NCBI RefSeq assembly: GCF_025263565.1
Contig: NZ_CP079865.1
Coordinates: forward strand, 6,386,001-6,450,000
DNA length: 64,000 nucleotides
Direction: 5' to 3'
Origin: Mycobacterium sp. SMC-8
GTDB taxonomy: Bacteria; Actinomycetota; Actinomycetes; Mycobacteriales; Mycobacteriaceae
The position numbers and the translations under genes are program-made. The notes below the pieces were generated by a model, which had not been told where the DNA came from, ran no database searches, and saw nothing but the letters and a program-made list of their open reading frames with translations. This document shows, piece after piece, positions 17,635 to 28,713 of the stretch (within the stretch, counting starts at the first letter, position 1; every line of letters begins with the position of its first letter).

Positions 17635-18183
17635 ATGACCACTACCGCTACCACCGCACTGCCCGCCGGAACCTGGACCATCGACCCGGTCCACTCGTCG
17701 ATCAACTTCTCGGTGCGCCATCTCATGGTCAGCAAGGTGAGGGGGTCGTTCGACACGTTCAGCGGCGCGATCACCGTCGGCGAGGACGGCATCCCGTCGG
17801 TGCGCGCAGAGATCGCCGTCGACTCGGTCAACACCCGCAACGAGCAGCGCGACGCCCACCTCAAGTCCGCCGACTTCTTCGACACCGACAAGTACCCGAC
17901 GGCGACCTTCGTCTCCACCGCTGTCCGCCCCGACGGCGAGAACTATGTCCTCGACGGCGATTTCACCCTCAAGGGATCCACGCGCCCGATCTCGCTGACG
18001 CTTGAGTTCAACGGCGTGAACCCCGGCCTGGGCAACGGCGAGGTCGCCGGATTCGAGGCGTCAGCCGTGCTCAACCGCAAGGACTTCGGCATCGACATCG
18101 ACATGCCGCTGGAGACCGGCGGCGCGGTCGTCGGCGACAAGGTGACCATCACCCTCGAGATCGAGGCCGCCAGGCAGGCCTGA
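17635..18183 (+). CDS. YceI-family lipid-binding protein
   Basis: This 182-residue YceI-domain protein starts at ATG 17635 behind GAGGAAAGAG. The family forms an extended lipocalin-like barrel that binds isoprenoid or fatty-acyl chains. Typical motifs are WTIDPVHSSINFSVRHLMVS, AEIAVDSVNTRNEQRDAHLKS and FFDTDKYPTATF. No signal peptide is seen, so it is predicted to be cytoplasmic, as in other actinobacterial members. A strong hairpin terminator follows 9 bp after the stop. The bound lipid is unknown. Confidence 0.88.
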   Translation: MTTTATTALPAGTWTIDPVHSSINFSVRHLMVSKVRGSFDTFSGAITVGEDGIPSVRAEIAVDSVNTRNEQRDAHLKSADFFDTDKYPTATFVSTAVRPDGENYVLDGDFTLKGSTRPISLTLEFNGVNPGLGNGEVAGFEASAVLNRKDFGIDIDMPLETGGAVVGDKVTITLEIEAARQA

Positions 18184-18192
18184 GGCCAGAAG

Positions 18193-18223
18193 GGTGGTAC
18201 CCACTGCCGCAGTGGGTATCACC
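18193..18223. terminator. Strong hairpin between convergent yceI and FAH genes
   Basis: GGTGGTACCCACTG pairs with CAGTGGGTATCACC around a CCG loop, giving a 14-bp stem with one mismatch. It lies 9 bp after the yceI stop and 8 bp before the convergent FAH stop, so it probably terminates both transcripts. There is no long T-tract, as is common in mycobacteria. Confidence 0.7.
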
Positions 18224-18230
18224 TGAGCGT

Positions 18231-19139
18231 TCACTCCTCGATCCGGTGGCTGATGTCGCCGATCTGATCGATCGTCAGGGTCAACCGGTCGCCCGGCCGC
18301 AACCAGCGGCCGGTTTCCATGCCGCTTCCCCCGGGGAGCGTGCCGGTCGCGAAAAGCTCACCCGGATAGAGTCTATCATCGCGAGAGGCATGAGCGAGCA
18401 GTTCGCCGATCGACCACTGCATGCCGCGGGTGCTGACCGTGCCGATCCTGGTTCCGTTGACTGACACCGCTCCGGTGAGCGAATCGATGAGCGGCAGGAT
18501 CTCATCGGCGGTCACCGCCACGGCCGACATCGACGACGCGAAATGCTTGGCCTTCTGGGGCCCCAGCCCGCTGGCCATTTCGCTGCGCTGGACGTCCCGA
18601 GCGGAGAAGTCGTTGACGACGACGAAGGCGCCGATCGCGTCGAGGGCCTCCTGCGGGGTCGCGTTGTGCAGCGGCGCCCCGAGCACGAAACCGAGCTCGA
18701 GTTCGAAGTCCAGCGCGGCCGTGTAGGACGGGAACGCCACGGGCGTACCGGAGGGCACGAAGCTCAGGTGGTTGGACATGTAGTAGATCGGCTGCCGGTA
18801 GAACAGCGGCTTCGGCTTGAACAGCGGGAACGGCTTCCGTGTCAGCTTCTCGATCACCCCGGCGGCACGGGCCTGCCCCGGATGGAAGCGGCGTACCAAT
18901 CCGCGGGCCGCATCGATCGCGTGGTGTTCGTAGAGCATGAAGTCGCGGAAGGACGCCGGCTGAAAGGGCAGGACGTGCCCGGCCAGCTCATGGTGGCGCT
19001 GGGCGGCGACCGTCTCCCATTCGGCGTCGAACACGCGTCCGCCGAACGGCGACGGGCCCTCGGCGCGCACCCAGGAGCCGTCGGCCGCAAGCGACTGCAA
19101 CTCCAGCCTGCCGTCGTTGATCACCCGTCGCAGCTTCAT
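18231..19139 (-). CDS. Fumarylacetoacetate hydrolase-family protein
   Basis: This 302-residue FAH-family protein of the actinobacterial two-domain type has an N-terminal region to about residue 100 and then the FAH beta-roll. Metal-ligand motifs are ALDFELELGFV (the two Glu ligands) and FVVVNDFSARDVQRSEM (the Asp ligand). The C-terminal GELFATGTLPGGSGMETGRWLRPGD is diagnostic of the family. Members hydrolyse C-C bonds in fumarylacetoacetate or decarboxylate oxaloacetate and acylpyruvates; the substrate here is not predictable. It follows fbiC on the same strand after 40 bp. Confidence 0.85.
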   Translation of the reverse strand: MKLRRVINDGRLELQSLAADGSWVRAEGPSPFGGRVFDAEWETVAAQRHHELAGHVLPFQPASFRDFMLYEHHAIDAARGLVRRFHPGQARAAGVIEKLTRKPFPLFKPKPLFYRQPIYYMSNHLSFVPSGTPVAFPSYTAALDFELELGFVLGAPLHNATPQEALDAIGAFVVVNDFSARDVQRSEMASGLGPQKAKHFASSMSAVAVTADEILPLIDSLTGAVSVNGTRIGTVSTRGMQWSIGELLAHASRDDRLYPGELFATGTLPGGSGMETGRWLRPGDRLTLTIDQIGDISHRIEE

Positions 19140-19179
19140 GGTTCCGTCCTACCAGCCGGACGTGAGGGCCGGGGGCCGT

Positions 19180-21759
19180 TCAGGCGGCGAGAGGGGTGTA
19201 GTCGGTGGTGCGCTGGCGGGCCGGGCGGCCGATGCCCTCGGCAATCGCTACCAGTTCGGCGACGCTCTTGGCCGAGCCGTTCTCCGAACCGGCCATCCGC
19301 GAGATCGTCTCCTCCATCAGGGTGCCGCCGAGATCGTTGGCGCCGCCGCGCAGCATCACCTGCGTGCGCTCGACGCCGAGCTTGACCCAGCTGGTCTGGA
19401 TGTGAGAGATCCTGCCGTGCAACATGATCCGCGCTAAGGCGTGCACCGCACGGTTGTCGCGGTGGGTGGGTCCCGGCCGCGCACCGCCGGCCAGATACAG
19501 CGGCGAGGACTGGTGCACGAACGGCAGCGGCACGAACTCGGTGAAACCGCCGGTGCGGTCCTGGATGTCGCGCAACACATTCAGATGTCCGACCCAGTGC
19601 CGCGGGGTGTCGACGTGGCCGTACATCATCGTCGAGCTCGACCGCAGACCGACCTGGTGCGCGGTGGTGACGACCTCGATCCACATCGACGTCGGCAGCT
19701 TGCCCTTGGTGAGCACCCAGCGCACCTCGTCGTCGAGGATCTCGGCGGCCGTGCCGGGGATGGTGTCCAGGCCGGCTTCGCGGAGGCTGGTCAGCCACTC
19801 CCGGATCGACAGTCCGCTCTTGGTGACCCCGTTGGCGATCTCCATCGGCGAGAACGCGTGCACATGCATCGACGGCACGCGCTTCTTGACCGCCCGGACC
19901 AGATCGGCGTAGCCGGTGACCGGCAGCTCCGGGTCGATGCCGCCCTGCATGCAGACCTCGGTGGCGCCGGCGACGTGGGCCTCCCACGCGCGGTCGGCGA
20001 CCTCGTCGACCGACAGCGAGTACGCGTCCGCGTCGCCTTTGCGCTGGGCGAACGCGCAGAACCGGCAGCCGGTGTAGCAGATGTTGGTGAAGTTGATGTT
20101 GCGGTTGACCACGAATGTCACGTCGTCACCGACCGTGTCGCGTCGCAACGAATCTGCCAGCGCGGTAACGGCTTCCAGGGCAGGGCCGTCAGCGGTCGCA
20201 AGCGCCAGATACTCGTCGTCGGAGCAGCCCGCCGGGTCCCGCTCGGCCGAGCGCAGCGCGGCCAGCACATCGGTGTCGATCCGCTCGGGCGCCCGGGAAG
20301 CCAGCTCGGAGACCTTCGCCCGGATCGACTCCCAGTCACCGAACGCGCTGCCCAGATCCGACCGGGTCTCGGTGCGCCGGCCCTCGGTGTCGATCGCCGA
20401 GTGCAGATCGGTACGGCCGAGCGATTCGGTGGCCTCATCGGGTTCCTGCCAGGGCCGGCCCACCGGATTCACGTCGAGGGCGTATCCGGTGTCGGGATCG
20501 GCCAGTGCCGCCACGTGTCCCATCACCCGCGGGTCGATCCACGCCGCCCCGGCCTGCACGTACTGCGGCTGCGCGGTCAGGCGTTGCACCAGGTCGAAGC
20601 CGGCCTCGGCAGTCACCTCGGCCAACTCGTCGAGCGCGGGCCAGGGCCGCTCGGGGTTGACGTGATCAGGGGTCAGCGGCGACACCCCGCCCCAGTCGTC
20701 GACGCCGGCGCCGATCAGCGCCAGACACTCCTGCCGCGACACCAGATTCGGCGGGGCTTGGATGCGAATCTTCGGGCCCATCACCAGCCGGGTGACCGCG
20801 ATGGTCGCCAGGAAATCCTCCAGTCCGGCGTCCGGGACCGACGCCATGACGGTGTGGTCCTTGGCCCGGAAGTTCTGCACGATCACTTCCTGGACGTGGC
20901 CGAACTCCTTGTGCGAGCGGCGAATCGCGTGCACGGTCTCGGCGCGCTCGGCCAGCGTCTCACCGATACCCACCAGTAGCCCGGTGGTGAACGGAATCGA
21001 CAGCCGTCCCGCGTCGTCCAGCGCGCGCAGCCTCACCGCGGGATCCTTGTCCGGGCTGCCGTAATGCGCCAGCCCGCGGGTCTCGAACAGCCGTCGCGAG
21101 GTGGTTTCCAGCATCATGCCCATCGACGGGGCCACCGGCTTGAGCCGGGACAGCTCCGACCACGACATCACGCCCGGATTCAGGTGCGGCAGCAGCCCGG
21201 TCTCCTCCAGCACCCGGATCGCCATCGCGCGAACATAGTCCAGCGTCGAGTCATACCCGCGCTCGTCGAGCCACTGCCGCGCCTCGTCCCAGCGGTCCTC
21301 GGGGCGGTCCCCGAGCGTGAAAAGCGCTTCCTTGCAGCCCAGTTCGGCACCGCGACGGGCGACGTCGAGGATCTCGTCGGGCTCCATGAACATGCCTCGG
21401 CCCTCGGCGCGCAGCCTGCCGGGCACGGTGACGAATGTGCAGTAGTGGCATTTGTCCCGGCACAGGTGGGTGACCGGGATGAACACCTTGCGCGAATAAC
21501 TGACCGGCAATCGGCCCGTCGCGCCCCGCCGTCCGGCGGCATCCAAACCGGCATCGCGCACCCGCGCCGCCGACGCGCACAGGTCAGCAAGATCCTCACC
21601 ACGCGCGGTCATCGCGATCGCGGCCTCGTCGACGTTGAGGGCCACCCCGTCACGGGCCCGCCTCAGTACCCGCCGCACCGCGGCAGGGCTGGGCGCGCCG
21701 GCCTTCGGGGGAACCATCGGGCTGGGCAGATCAGAACCGCGCTGGGTGTTCAGAGCCAC
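19180..21759 (-). CDS. fbiC: FO synthase, fused CofG-CofH (coenzyme F420 biosynthesis)
   Basis: This 859-residue bifunctional radical-SAM enzyme makes the deazaflavin FO from 5-amino-6-ribitylamino-uracil and tyrosine, the chromophore step for coenzyme F420. The N-terminal CofG half has CRDKCHYC (Cys100, 104, 107) and the C-terminal CofH half has CYTGCRFC (Cys561, 565, 568), each binding a [4Fe-4S] cluster. The length matches mycobacterial FbiC (Rv1173). The start is GTG 21757-21759, with a perfect palindrome 6 bp upstream. F420 supports many mycobacterial reductases. Confidence 0.96.
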   Translation of the reverse strand: MALNTQRGSDLPSPMVPPKAGAPSPAAVRRVLRRARDGVALNVDEAAIAMTARGEDLADLCASAARVRDAGLDAAGRRGATGRLPVSYSRKVFIPVTHLCRDKCHYCTFVTVPGRLRAEGRGMFMEPDEILDVARRGAELGCKEALFTLGDRPEDRWDEARQWLDERGYDSTLDYVRAMAIRVLEETGLLPHLNPGVMSWSELSRLKPVAPSMGMMLETTSRRLFETRGLAHYGSPDKDPAVRLRALDDAGRLSIPFTTGLLVGIGETLAERAETVHAIRRSHKEFGHVQEVIVQNFRAKDHTVMASVPDAGLEDFLATIAVTRLVMGPKIRIQAPPNLVSRQECLALIGAGVDDWGGVSPLTPDHVNPERPWPALDELAEVTAEAGFDLVQRLTAQPQYVQAGAAWIDPRVMGHVAALADPDTGYALDVNPVGRPWQEPDEATESLGRTDLHSAIDTEGRRTETRSDLGSAFGDWESIRAKVSELASRAPERIDTDVLAALRSAERDPAGCSDDEYLALATADGPALEAVTALADSLRRDTVGDDVTFVVNRNINFTNICYTGCRFCAFAQRKGDADAYSLSVDEVADRAWEAHVAGATEVCMQGGIDPELPVTGYADLVRAVKKRVPSMHVHAFSPMEIANGVTKSGLSIREWLTSLREAGLDTIPGTAAEILDDEVRWVLTKGKLPTSMWIEVVTTAHQVGLRSSSTMMYGHVDTPRHWVGHLNVLRDIQDRTGGFTEFVPLPFVHQSSPLYLAGGARPGPTHRDNRAVHALARIMLHGRISHIQTSWVKLGVERTQVMLRGGANDLGGTLMEETISRMAGSENGSAKSVAELVAIAEGIGRPARQRTTDYTPLAA

Positions 21760-21765
21760 GTCCCT

Positions 21766-21781
21766 ATAACTCCGGCGTTAT
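21766..21781. promoter_or_regulatory. 16-bp palindrome immediately upstream of fbiC
   Basis: ATAACTCCGGCGTTAT has 5-bp arms ATAAC/GTTAT around TCCGGC, whose inner CCGG is also symmetric. It ends 6 bp from the fbiC start codon, so it could be an operator or an RNA stem that affects translation. Confidence 0.35.
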
Positions 21782-21855
21782 CGCGGATCATCCTCGCGTC
21801 TCACTCTCTGAAACACCATGTGTCCGCAGTCCGCGTGACATAGGGATCACAGTAG

Positions 21856-22233
21856 TCACCCCGAGCGGCCGGCGGTGCCCGCCCCCGCCGAGGGCGGGAG
21901 CCTGGTCAACAACCACGCCGCCGGCAGCGCCCCGAGCACGACCAGTAAGACCGTGCCGAACTCCATGATCCCGGTCCCGCCGAAGACGATGTCGTCGCCG
22001 GGCCGGACGGCCATGCACAGGAATACGGTGGCCAGCCAGGTCCACAGGGGCAGAGCGGCCAGCCGTGGCGCCGACGTCCACTGCAGCCCGGCCCACACCA
22101 GCGCGACGTTGAGCAGTCCACTGAGCAGCGCGCTGACCGGGAACGGGACCCCACCGATGCGCAGCGGAAGGAAGAAGACGGCCATCAAGGCCGAGAGCAC
22201 GCCGTCGAGGGCGAGTAACACCAGGACAACCAC
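21856..22233 (-). CDS. Small membrane protein of the mshB-fbiC interval (Rv1171-like)
   Basis: This is a conserved hydrophobic protein of about 125 residues with four predicted membrane helices (VVVLVLLALDGVLSALMAVF; SALLSGLLNVALVWAG; LWTWLATVFLCMAV; EFGTVLLVVLGALPAAWLL). I place the start at GTG 22231-22233, because the longer reading to 22344 overlaps the 35-residue gene upstream in another frame. Position and type match M. tuberculosis Rv1171, between mshB and fbiC. The function is unknown. Its place in a mycothiol-F420 gene run may only reflect operon organisation. Confidence 0.6.
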   Translation of the reverse strand: MVVLVLLALDGVLSALMAVFFLPLRIGGVPFPVSALLSGLLNVALVWAGLQWTSAPRLAALPLWTWLATVFLCMAVRPGDDIVFGGTGIMEFGTVLLVVLGALPAAWLLTRLPPSAGAGTAGRSG

Positions 22234-22268
22234 GCGAAGCCGGCCCGGGGCCGGCGAGGCCGGCGCCC

Positions 22269-22376
22269 TCAGGTCGGGATGCTGTCGAGCACCGAAACCA
22301 GCGAGCCGACCACCCATTGGAAGCTGTCGAGACGATCCTGCCAATGCTGCAGGTTGGGATCCAGATCCGGGTCCAT
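22269..22376 (-). CDS. 35-residue acidic microprotein
   Basis: This small frame starts MDPDLDPNLQHW and ends VLDSIPT. It begins at ATG 22374-22376 behind a good ribosome site (GGAAGGGA, about 6 bp from the ATG). It is acidic at the N-terminus with an amphipathic or hydrophobic C-terminal helix (WVVGSLVSVL). It lies 54 bp downstream of mshB on the same strand and upstream of the small membrane protein. The ribosome site, lack of competing genes and plausible composition support translation; homology could not be tested here. The function is unknown. Confidence 0.55.
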   Translation of the reverse strand: MDPDLDPNLQHWQDRLDSFQWVVGSLVSVLDSIPT

Positions 22377-22430
22377 GTGCTTCCCTTCCGCGCGCTGGGT
22401 TGCGGGCAGCTTACCCCGCGCAACGCGGCG

Positions 22431-23285
22431 TCAACCGAGGGACAGCCCGGAAAGCAGGTCCGTCTCCCAGCCGCGGTGGTCACGGTCACCGGCCGTTCCC
22501 GCCGCCAGCTTGTAGTACTCGGTGGAGTCGACCGGCAGCGCGACGTTGTTCGACAGCGCGAACGCACGCCCGTCCGGTGCGACGCTGACCTGCGTCGCGT
22601 GCGCCCGCAGCGCGGCGATCCGCGCCGGCGTGTGTGCGCTCAGTTCCACGGCCGCGTCGATCTCGTCGTCCGGGTAGCCGACCAGCGGTAGGTCATCGGC
22701 GGACACCCGGATCCATCCGTCCGGCACGTCGCCGAGGGCGGCCAGTCCCGCGGTGAGCGCCGACGCCGACGTCACCGTCCAGTAGAGCTTCGGCACAGTC
22801 CACGCCGCGGCCTCCACCGCCGCCGTCGTGATCCGGTGGACGTGGATGTGGTCCGGATGTCCGTAGCCGCCGTTCGGGTCGTAGGTGACGACGACGTGCG
22901 GGCGCAATTCGTCGATCGCGGCGGCCAGCGCGGCGGTCTGTTCGGCGACGTCGCCGTCGACGAACCGTTGCTGCTTCCGGGCCGGTGTGCCCTCCATGCC
23001 CGAGTCCCGCCAACGACCGGCCCCACCCAGATAGCGCGGCCGGTCGACGCCGAGTTCGGCCAGCGCGGCGGTGAGCTCACTGATCCGGTAGCCACCGAGT
23101 TGGTCGGCGCGGTCGACCGCCAGCCCCGCCCACTGGTCACCGATGACCTCCCCCTCCTCCCCGAGGGTGCACGTGATCACCTGCACCTGCGCACCGCGAC
23201 CGACGTAGTGCGCGATCGTCGCCCCCGTGGCGAGGGTCTCGTCGTCGGGGTGGGCGTGGACGAACAGCAGGCGCGGGGTCTCCAT
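22431..23285 (-). CDS. mshB: GlcNAc-Ins deacetylase of mycothiol biosynthesis
   Basis: MshB is a zinc-dependent LmbE/PIG-L-family deacetylase that converts GlcNAc-inositol to GlcN-inositol, the second step towards mycothiol, the main actinobacterial thiol. The 284 residues from ATG 23283-23285 begin [17 protein letters not shown]. The AHPDDE motif gives zinc ligands His12 and Asp15 and the general base Asp14. The third ligand is in [11 protein letters not shown]. The length is slightly under the roughly 300 residues usual for the family. It heads a same-strand run with two small genes and fbiC. Confidence 0.94.
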   Translation of the reverse strand: METPRLLFVHAHPDDETLATGATIAHYVGRGAQVQVITCTLGEEGEVIGDQWAGLAVDRADQLGGYRISELTAALAELGVDRPRYLGGAGRWRDSGMEGTPARKQQRFVDGDVAEQTAALAAAIDELRPHVVVTYDPNGGYGHPDHIHVHRITTAAVEAAAWTVPKLYWTVTSASALTAGLAALGDVPDGWIRVSADDLPLVGYPDDEIDAAVELSAHTPARIAALRAHATQVSVAPDGRAFALSNNVALPVDSTEYYKLAAGTAGDRDHRGWETDLLSGLSLG

Positions 23286-23346
23286 TCGGTCCAGCTTGCC
23301 AACCCGTTCGCCGTCGCGGTTGCCGGGCCTGTCATACATTCGGCTC

Positions 23347-24546
23347 GTGAACCGCCGCGCCGTGCAGTTCGGGTGCGCCGTTGTCGTCGTCGGTGTGATC
23401 GCGGGGATGGCCGGCGCAGCCACGACGCTGCTGCTGCACGCGGTGGAGCACCTCACCTACCACTACAGCTTCGGCACCCTGCTCAGCGGTATCGAGGGCA
23501 GCAACCACATTCGCCGCGCCGTCGGCCCGATGCTGGGCGGCGCCCTGGCCGGTTGCGGGTGGTGGGCGTTGCGGCGCCGCCGGGACAGGGCTGGGCTGAC
23601 GGCGACGGCTGACGCAGGGCTGCAGGTGCTGCTGGTCGGTTCCGGCGCCTCGCTGGGCCGTGAGGGTGCGCCGCGGCAGCTCGCCTCCGCGTGGAGTGAC
23701 ACCGCCGTCTCCCGGCTCGCGCTCACCGCGGCGGACCGGAAGATCCTGCTGGCGTGCGCGGCCGGCGCGGGGCTGGGCGCGGTGTACAGCGTGCCGTTGG
23801 GCGGGGCGATTTTCGCGGCCCGCATCGTGCTGCGCACCTGGCATCCGCGCGCGCTGGGCACCGCGCTGATCACGTCGAGCATCGCCGTCCTGGTCGCCGC
23901 ACCCGTGACCCACCTGGAGCATCCGCTGTCCTGGCCTGATGCCCGCCTGTCCTATCTGCTCGGGTTTCTGGCGTTGGCGATGGCTCCGGTGGCGGTGGCG
24001 GCGGGCCTGGCGTTCGACCGGCTGATGCACGCCGCCCCGACGATGAAACTGAAGTCCTGGAACGTGATTCCAGGAATCGCCGCGGCCGGCCTGCTGACCG
24101 GCGTCTGCTCGATCTGGCTTCCCGAGTTACCCGGCAACGGCCGCAGCATCCTGGAGGTCAGCATGAAGACCGGGCTGACGGTGACCTCGGCGGCTCTGAT
24201 CCTGCTGCTCAAACCGTTGTTGACGACGCTGTTCCTGCGTGCGGGCGCCGTCGGCGGTCTGCTCACGCCCGCGCTGGCCACCGGCGCGGCCGCCGGCTCG
24301 CTCGTGGCGCTGGCGGTGAACCAGTGGACGGGAACGCAGTTGCCGGTGGCGGTCGTGTCGTTGAGCTGCGCGGCGGGCGTGCTGGCGATCACGCAGCGCT
24401 CGCCGTTGTTCGCGGCGTTGTTCGTCTGGGAACTCGCCCGTCCCCCGCTGTGGCTGCTGCTGGTGTTCGCTGTCGGCGCCTACGCGGCGTACGGCCTCGC
24501 GGTGCTGCGTCGGCGAAATGAGCCCGCGGCTATTGCGGAAGTTTGA
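23347..24546 (+). CDS. ClC-family chloride channel/transporter
   Basis: This is a 399-residue ClC protein starting at GTG 23347. Three chloride-pathway motifs are present: [18 protein letters not shown] (the gating glutamate in GREGAP), [10 protein letters not shown], and [17 protein letters not shown] (the selectivity loop before the last helices). The gating Glu is kept, so it may be a Cl-/H+ exchanger or a channel. It lacks C-terminal CBS domains. It is divergent from mshB with a 61-bp spacer and overlaps the convergent lpqW stop by 17 bp. Confidence 0.88.
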   Translation: MNRRAVQFGCAVVVVGVIAGMAGAATTLLLHAVEHLTYHYSFGTLLSGIEGSNHIRRAVGPMLGGALAGCGWWALRRRRDRAGLTATADAGLQVLLVGSGASLGREGAPRQLASAWSDTAVSRLALTAADRKILLACAAGAGLGAVYSVPLGGAIFAARIVLRTWHPRALGTALITSSIAVLVAAPVTHLEHPLSWPDARLSYLLGFLALAMAPVAVAAGLAFDRLMHAAPTMKLKSWNVIPGIAAAGLLTGVCSIWLPELPGNGRSILEVSMKTGLTVTSAALILLLKPLLTTLFLRAGAVGGLLTPALATGAAAGSLVALAVNQWTGTQLPVAVVSLSCAAGVLAITQRSPLFAALFVWELARPPLWLLLVFAVGAYAAYGLAVLRRRNEPAAIAEV

Positions 24547-26452
24547 CCCAGTTGCCGGCGTCGCCGACGATGCCGACGGGGACCGCACCGGTCAGGCTGA
24601 CGTGCTGCACGCTCGGGCCGGCGGCGACGATCGTGGTGTCTTGCAGGATCGGCAGCACCGTGGCCATCTCCCACAGCCTCGGCTCGACCTCGGCGATCAC
24701 GTCGGCGATGTCGGCGTCACCGCGCAGCGCAGCGTCGATCCTCGGCTGGATGCTGTGGTCGCAGATGCCGGTGATGTTGCTGGGTGCCTGCACGAGCCGG
24801 TCGGTGTCGGAGGCCTGGGTCGGAGTCTGCGTCGGGGTCTGCGTCGGGATCGTGCCGGTCGGCCCCGGGGTGGTGCCGATCGGTGCCGGGGCCGTGCCCG
24901 TCGGTGACGGATCCGGTGTCTCCGGTGTCTCCGAGGTGGGTGCCGGCGCTCCCGGGGTGGTCGGCACCGGGGTGGCCTCCAGCGCCGGGCATCCGTAACG
25001 CGAGGCCAGCGAGGTCGCGAGGTCTCCCCCGGCCGGGTGCCAGCCGATCACGGCATCGACCCTGTTGTCCACCAGCGCATCGCCGTACAGGGTGACCGGG
25101 TCCAGCGCCGACACCGATGCGGCGATGCCGACATTGCGCAGCTGGTCGGCGGCGGTGTTGGCGACGGCGACTGACGTCGGGTCGTTGGCGGCGACACCGA
25201 GGACCAGCGTCAGCGGCTGACCGTCCTTGGTGAGTTGACCGCGGTTGTTGTCCGGCGGAGCCGGCGCAGGCGGCTCGAGCGGCTCGGGCGCCGGAGCCGA
25301 TTCGATCTGGTAGCCGGCCTCGGAGAGCAGCGCGATCGCCTCCTCGCGCGTCATCGCCTTCGGTGCGGTCGGGACGTAGCCGGGGTCCGAGGGTGAGCGC
25401 ACCTGGGCCTGGGCCAGTGTCACGGTGTTGTCGTCGCCGGCGCCGACGGCGGCGAGCAGGTCGACGTCCAGCAGGCCCAGTACGGCTTTGCGGACCAGCG
25501 GGTCGGTGAGCATGGGCTGCTGCGCCCGCAGCGTCAGGTGCATGACCCGCGGGGTCACGATCCGCGCGGTGCGCACATCCGGGATCGCCGAAAGCTGCGC
25601 GAACACCGCCGATCCGCCGTGAACCTGGGCGACCTGTGTGTCGCCGTTGCGGATCGAATCGGCCAGTGCGGCCGGTGCACCGCCGCGACGGAAGAGGATC
25701 AGATCCGGAGTGGCGGGTTTGCCCCAGTAGCGGTCGTTGCGTGCCAGGAGGATCTCATCGCGCTGCGGGTCGATGGTGTCGACCCGGAACTGCCCGCCGG
25801 TCACCGGGAGCGTCTGGGCCAGCCCCGCGGCGAACCCGCCGGGCACGTCCTTGACGATGTGGGCGGGCAGGATGTCGTTGAACAGCTCGCGCCACGCCGG
25901 GTAGGGCTGGGAGAACGTCACCACGGCCGTCTTGCCGCCTTCGACCGACTGCACACCGGTGATGAGGTCGTAGCCGGCCGGGTCGGCGGTGCCGGGCTGG
26001 CTCACCATCTGCCGCCACAGATACCAGTAGTCGTCGGCGCCGATCGGGGCGTTGTCGGTCCACTGCGCCTCGGGCCGGATCTTGTAGGTGACCGTGAACG
26101 GGTTCTCACTGGTGACCTCCGCTGATTCGAGCAGCGAGGTGTCCATCTCCCAGCGCGAACCCGTCGGGGTCCGGGAATCGGGTATCGGGCGGAACGAACT
26201 GGGCAGCACGAGCGAACTGATCGCGGCGTTGACCGGAGACTGGTCGGAGAGCAGATGAGAGTTGAAGCCCGGCCCGATCGAATCGATCGCCACGATGATC
26301 TGGGTCGCCTTCATCGGCGGCGGAGGGGTCACCTCGGTGGTGTCGGTGCTCTGCGGCGCCGGCGGCGGACTCACCGTACAGCCGCTGACCAGGGCCAACG
26401 TCATGCCGATCGCGCTGACACCGGCGCTGACGCGTCGCAGGGTCGTCAGCAT
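24530..26452 (-). CDS. lpqW: Lipoprotein LpqW (lipomannan/LAM biosynthesis)
   Basis: This is a 640-residue family-5 solute-binding-like lipoprotein with a signal peptide and lipobox ([10 protein letters not shown]; Cys25). In M. smegmatis LpqW is known to set the balance between polar PIMs and lipoarabinomannan at the outer membrane face, and pimE mutations suppress lpqW loss; pimE lies 12 kb away in this window. The binding-protein fold is interrupted near residues 495-545 by a Pro/Thr/Ser-rich low-complexity stretch with TPTQTPTQ repeats, probably a flexible, possibly glycosylated linker. It lies 38 bp downstream of typA on the same strand, as Rv1166 does. Confidence 0.9.
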   Translation of the reverse strand: MLTTLRRVSAGVSAIGMTLALVSGCTVSPPPAPQSTDTTEVTPPPPMKATQIIVAIDSIGPGFNSHLLSDQSPVNAAISSLVLPSSFRPIPDSRTPTGSRWEMDTSLLESAEVTSENPFTVTYKIRPEAQWTDNAPIGADDYWYLWRQMVSQPGTADPAGYDLITGVQSVEGGKTAVVTFSQPYPAWRELFNDILPAHIVKDVPGGFAAGLAQTLPVTGGQFRVDTIDPQRDEILLARNDRYWGKPATPDLILFRRGGAPAALADSIRNGDTQVAQVHGGSAVFAQLSAIPDVRTARIVTPRVMHLTLRAQQPMLTDPLVRKAVLGLLDVDLLAAVGAGDDNTVTLAQAQVRSPSDPGYVPTAPKAMTREEAIALLSEAGYQIESAPAPEPLEPPAPAPPDNNRGQLTKDGQPLTLVLGVAANDPTSVAVANTAADQLRNVGIAASVSALDPVTLYGDALVDNRVDAVIGWHPAGGDLATSLASRYGCPALEATPVPTTPGAPAPTSETPETPDPSPTGTAPAPIGTTPGPTGTIPTQTPTQTPTQASDTDRLVQAPSNITGICDHSIQPRIDAALRGDADIADVIAEVEPRLWEMATVLPILQDTTIVAAGPSVQHVSLTGAVPVGIVGDAGNWVKLPQ

Positions 26453-26490
26453 GCTCTACAGGGTAGCCAGGGGCGGACGGTCCACCGGGG

Positions 26491-28398
26491 TCAGCTGTTT
26501 GCCTGCGCTTTGGCGCGCGCCTTGGCCCGGGCCCGCAGCGATGCCGTCAGCTCGACCTTGCGCACGCGCACGATCTCGGGGGTGACCTCGACGCACTCAT
26601 CCTCGGCGCAGAACTCCATCGCCTTCTCCAGGTCGAGCTCCAGCGGGCGGGCCAGCGTCTCGATCACGTCGGCCGTGGAGGACCGCATGTTCGTCAGCTT
26701 TTTCTCGCGGGTGATGTTGATGTCGAGATCCTCGGCGCGCGGGTTGATCCCGACGACCTGGCCTTCGTAGGTCTCCTGGCCCGGTTCGACGAAGAACTGG
26801 CCTCGGTCGGCGAGCTGGATCATGGCGAAGGGCGTGATCTGGCCGCTGCGGTCGGACACCAGCGACCCGGTGTGGCGGGCCCGGATCTCACCCGCCCAGG
26901 GCCGGTATCCGTCGAACACCGCGTTGGCGATGCCGGTGCCGCGGGTCAGCGTCAGGAAGTCCGTGCGGAACCCGATCAGGCCACGGCTGGGCACGATGAA
27001 GTCCATCCGCACCCAACCGGCGGCATGGTTGGTCATCTGCTCCATGCGGCCCTTGCGCGCGGCCATCAGCTGGGTGATGGCGCCGAGGTGTTCCTCCGGG
27101 CTGTCGATGGTCAGCGCTTCGAACGGCTCGTGCAGCTTGCCGTCGATGGTCTGGGTGACCACCTGCGGCTTACCGACGGTCAGCTCGAATCCTTCGCGGC
27201 GCATCTGCTCGACGAGGATGGCCAGCGCGAGCTCACCTCGCCCCTGCACCTCCCACGCGTCGGGGCGGCCGATGTCGACGACCTTGATGGACACGTTGCC
27301 GACCAGCTCGGCATCGAGGCGGTTCTTGACCATGCGGGCGGTGAGCTTGTGACCGGAGATCTTGCCCGCCAGCGGCGAGGTGTTGGTGCCGATCGTCACC
27401 GAGATCGCGGGCTCGTCGACGGTGATACGCGGCAGTGCGTGCGCGTGGTCCGGGTCGGCGAGCGTGTCGCCGATCATGATCTCCGGGATGCCGGCGACGG
27501 CGACGATGTCACCGGCGAAGGCCTCGTCGGTGGGCGTGCGTTCCACACCTTCGGTGACGAGCAGTTCGGTGATCTTGGCGTTCGTGATGACGGGATGGCC
27601 GTCGACATCGCGCATCCACGCGACCTGCTGGCCCTTTTTGATGCGGCCCTTGTAGATGCGGATCAGCGCGAGGCGGCCGAGGAAGGCCGACGCATCAAGG
27701 TTGGTGACGAGGGCCTGCAGCGGCGCCTCGGGATCGCCCTGCGGCGGCGGGATGTGCTCGAGCAGCACGTCGAACAGCGGGTCAAGGTTCTCACCGTCGG
27801 GGTTCTCCCCGTTGGCCGGCGCTGTGGTGCTGGCAATGCCGGCGCGGCCCGAGGCGTACAGCGTGGGCAGGTCGAGAGCCTTCTCCGCGGCGGCCTGAGC
27901 TTCCTCGTCGAGATCGGAGGCGACGTCGAGCAGCAGGTCGTGGCTTTCCTCGACGACCTCCGCGATGCGTGCGTCGGGGCGGTCGGTCTTGTTGACGACC
28001 AGGATGACGGGCAGGTGCGCGGCCAGTGCCTTGCGCAGCACGAAACGGGTCTGCGGCAGGGGCCCCTCGGAGGCATCGACGAGCAGCACGACGCCGTCGA
28101 CCATGGACAGGCCGCGTTCGACCTCACCGCCGAAATCGGCGTGACCGGGGGTGTCGATGACGTTGATGACCGTCATGCTGCCGTCGGGATGGTGCCGGTG
28201 GACGGCCGTGTTCTTCGCCAGGATGGTGATTCCCTTTTCCTTTTCCAGGTCACCGGAATCCATCAGGCGTTCGATCGCGTCATCGCCGCGGTGGCTCAGC
28301 GCACCGGACTGCCGCAGCATGGCGTCGACCAGGGTGGTCTTGCCGTGGTCGACGTGGGCCACAATGGCGACGTTGCGAAAGTCCGGACGAGAATTCAC
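26491..28398 (-). CDS. typA: Ribosome-associated GTPase TypA/BipA
   Basis: This 635-residue translational GTPase starts at GTG 28396-28398 ([22 protein letters not shown]). G motifs are AHVDHGKT (G1), DTPGHADF (G3) and NKTDRPD (G4); EF-G-like domains II, III and V follow, then the BipA-specific C-terminus. It binds the 70S ribosome and supports subunit assembly and stress or cold growth. The tail has the basic repeat [11 protein letters not shown], usual in mycobacterial copies. It is homologous to Rv1165 and precedes lpqW on the same strand. Confidence 0.95.
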   Translation of the reverse strand: MNSRPDFRNVAIVAHVDHGKTTLVDAMLRQSGALSHRGDDAIERLMDSGDLEKEKGITILAKNTAVHRHHPDGSMTVINVIDTPGHADFGGEVERGLSMVDGVVLLVDASEGPLPQTRFVLRKALAAHLPVILVVNKTDRPDARIAEVVEESHDLLLDVASDLDEEAQAAAEKALDLPTLYASGRAGIASTTAPANGENPDGENLDPLFDVLLEHIPPPQGDPEAPLQALVTNLDASAFLGRLALIRIYKGRIKKGQQVAWMRDVDGHPVITNAKITELLVTEGVERTPTDEAFAGDIVAVAGIPEIMIGDTLADPDHAHALPRITVDEPAISVTIGTNTSPLAGKISGHKLTARMVKNRLDAELVGNVSIKVVDIGRPDAWEVQGRGELALAILVEQMRREGFELTVGKPQVVTQTIDGKLHEPFEALTIDSPEEHLGAITQLMAARKGRMEQMTNHAAGWVRMDFIVPSRGLIGFRTDFLTLTRGTGIANAVFDGYRPWAGEIRARHTGSLVSDRSGQITPFAMIQLADRGQFFVEPGQETYEGQVVGINPRAEDLDINITREKKLTNMRSSTADVIETLARPLELDLEKAMEFCAEDECVEVTPEIVRVRKVELTASLRARAKARAKAQANS

Positions 28399-28454
28399 GC
28401 CGGTGATTGTCGCAGTGCAGTGCACCGATCGCGAAAACGAGAGATTCCCGTCAC

Positions 28455-28622
28455 GTGAAAGCCACCAAGCTCGCCGGCGTCAAGCCCAAGAAGAAATGCT
28501 GCCGCAGCAAACCGCGGTGCAAGCGGTGCCCACTGGTGGTTCACAAGGTGCGCAAGGCGGAACTCAACGGCCTGCGGGGCAAAGAACTCGAGAAGGTCTA
28601 CAAGCGGGCCAGGAAGGCCTGA
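28455..28622 (+). CDS. Small basic Cys-rich protein (55 aa)
   Basis: This is a 55-residue, very basic protein starting at GTG 28455 (VKATKLAGVKPKKKCCRS). It has four cysteines in CCRSKPRCKRC, suitable for zinc or RNA binding, and a charged helix (GLRGKELEKVYKRARKA) at the end. I have seen similar short Lys/Arg-rich proteins in actinobacteria beside typA, but no function is known to me. It is divergent from typA, 56 bp away, and the pI and cysteine spacing suggest a ribosome- or nucleic-acid-binding role. Confidence 0.65.
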   Translation: MKATKLAGVKPKKKCCRSKPRCKRCPLVVHKVRKAELNGLRGKELEKVYKRARKA

Positions 28623-28713
28623 GCGGCGGATTCGCCTCCGATTCCGCCGGATTCACGCCGGGCCAGGCGTACCGTGAAAGGCACCCGTCAGACGTCTTTG
28701 TTGGAGGTAGGTC

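Noticed and set aside
19441..20979. Open frame of 512 codons antisense to fbiC
   Set aside because: Shadow of FbiC; no motif, and composition typical of reversed high-GC codons.
26872..28458. Open frame of 528 codons antisense to typA
   Set aside because: Shadow of TypA with no recognisable domain.
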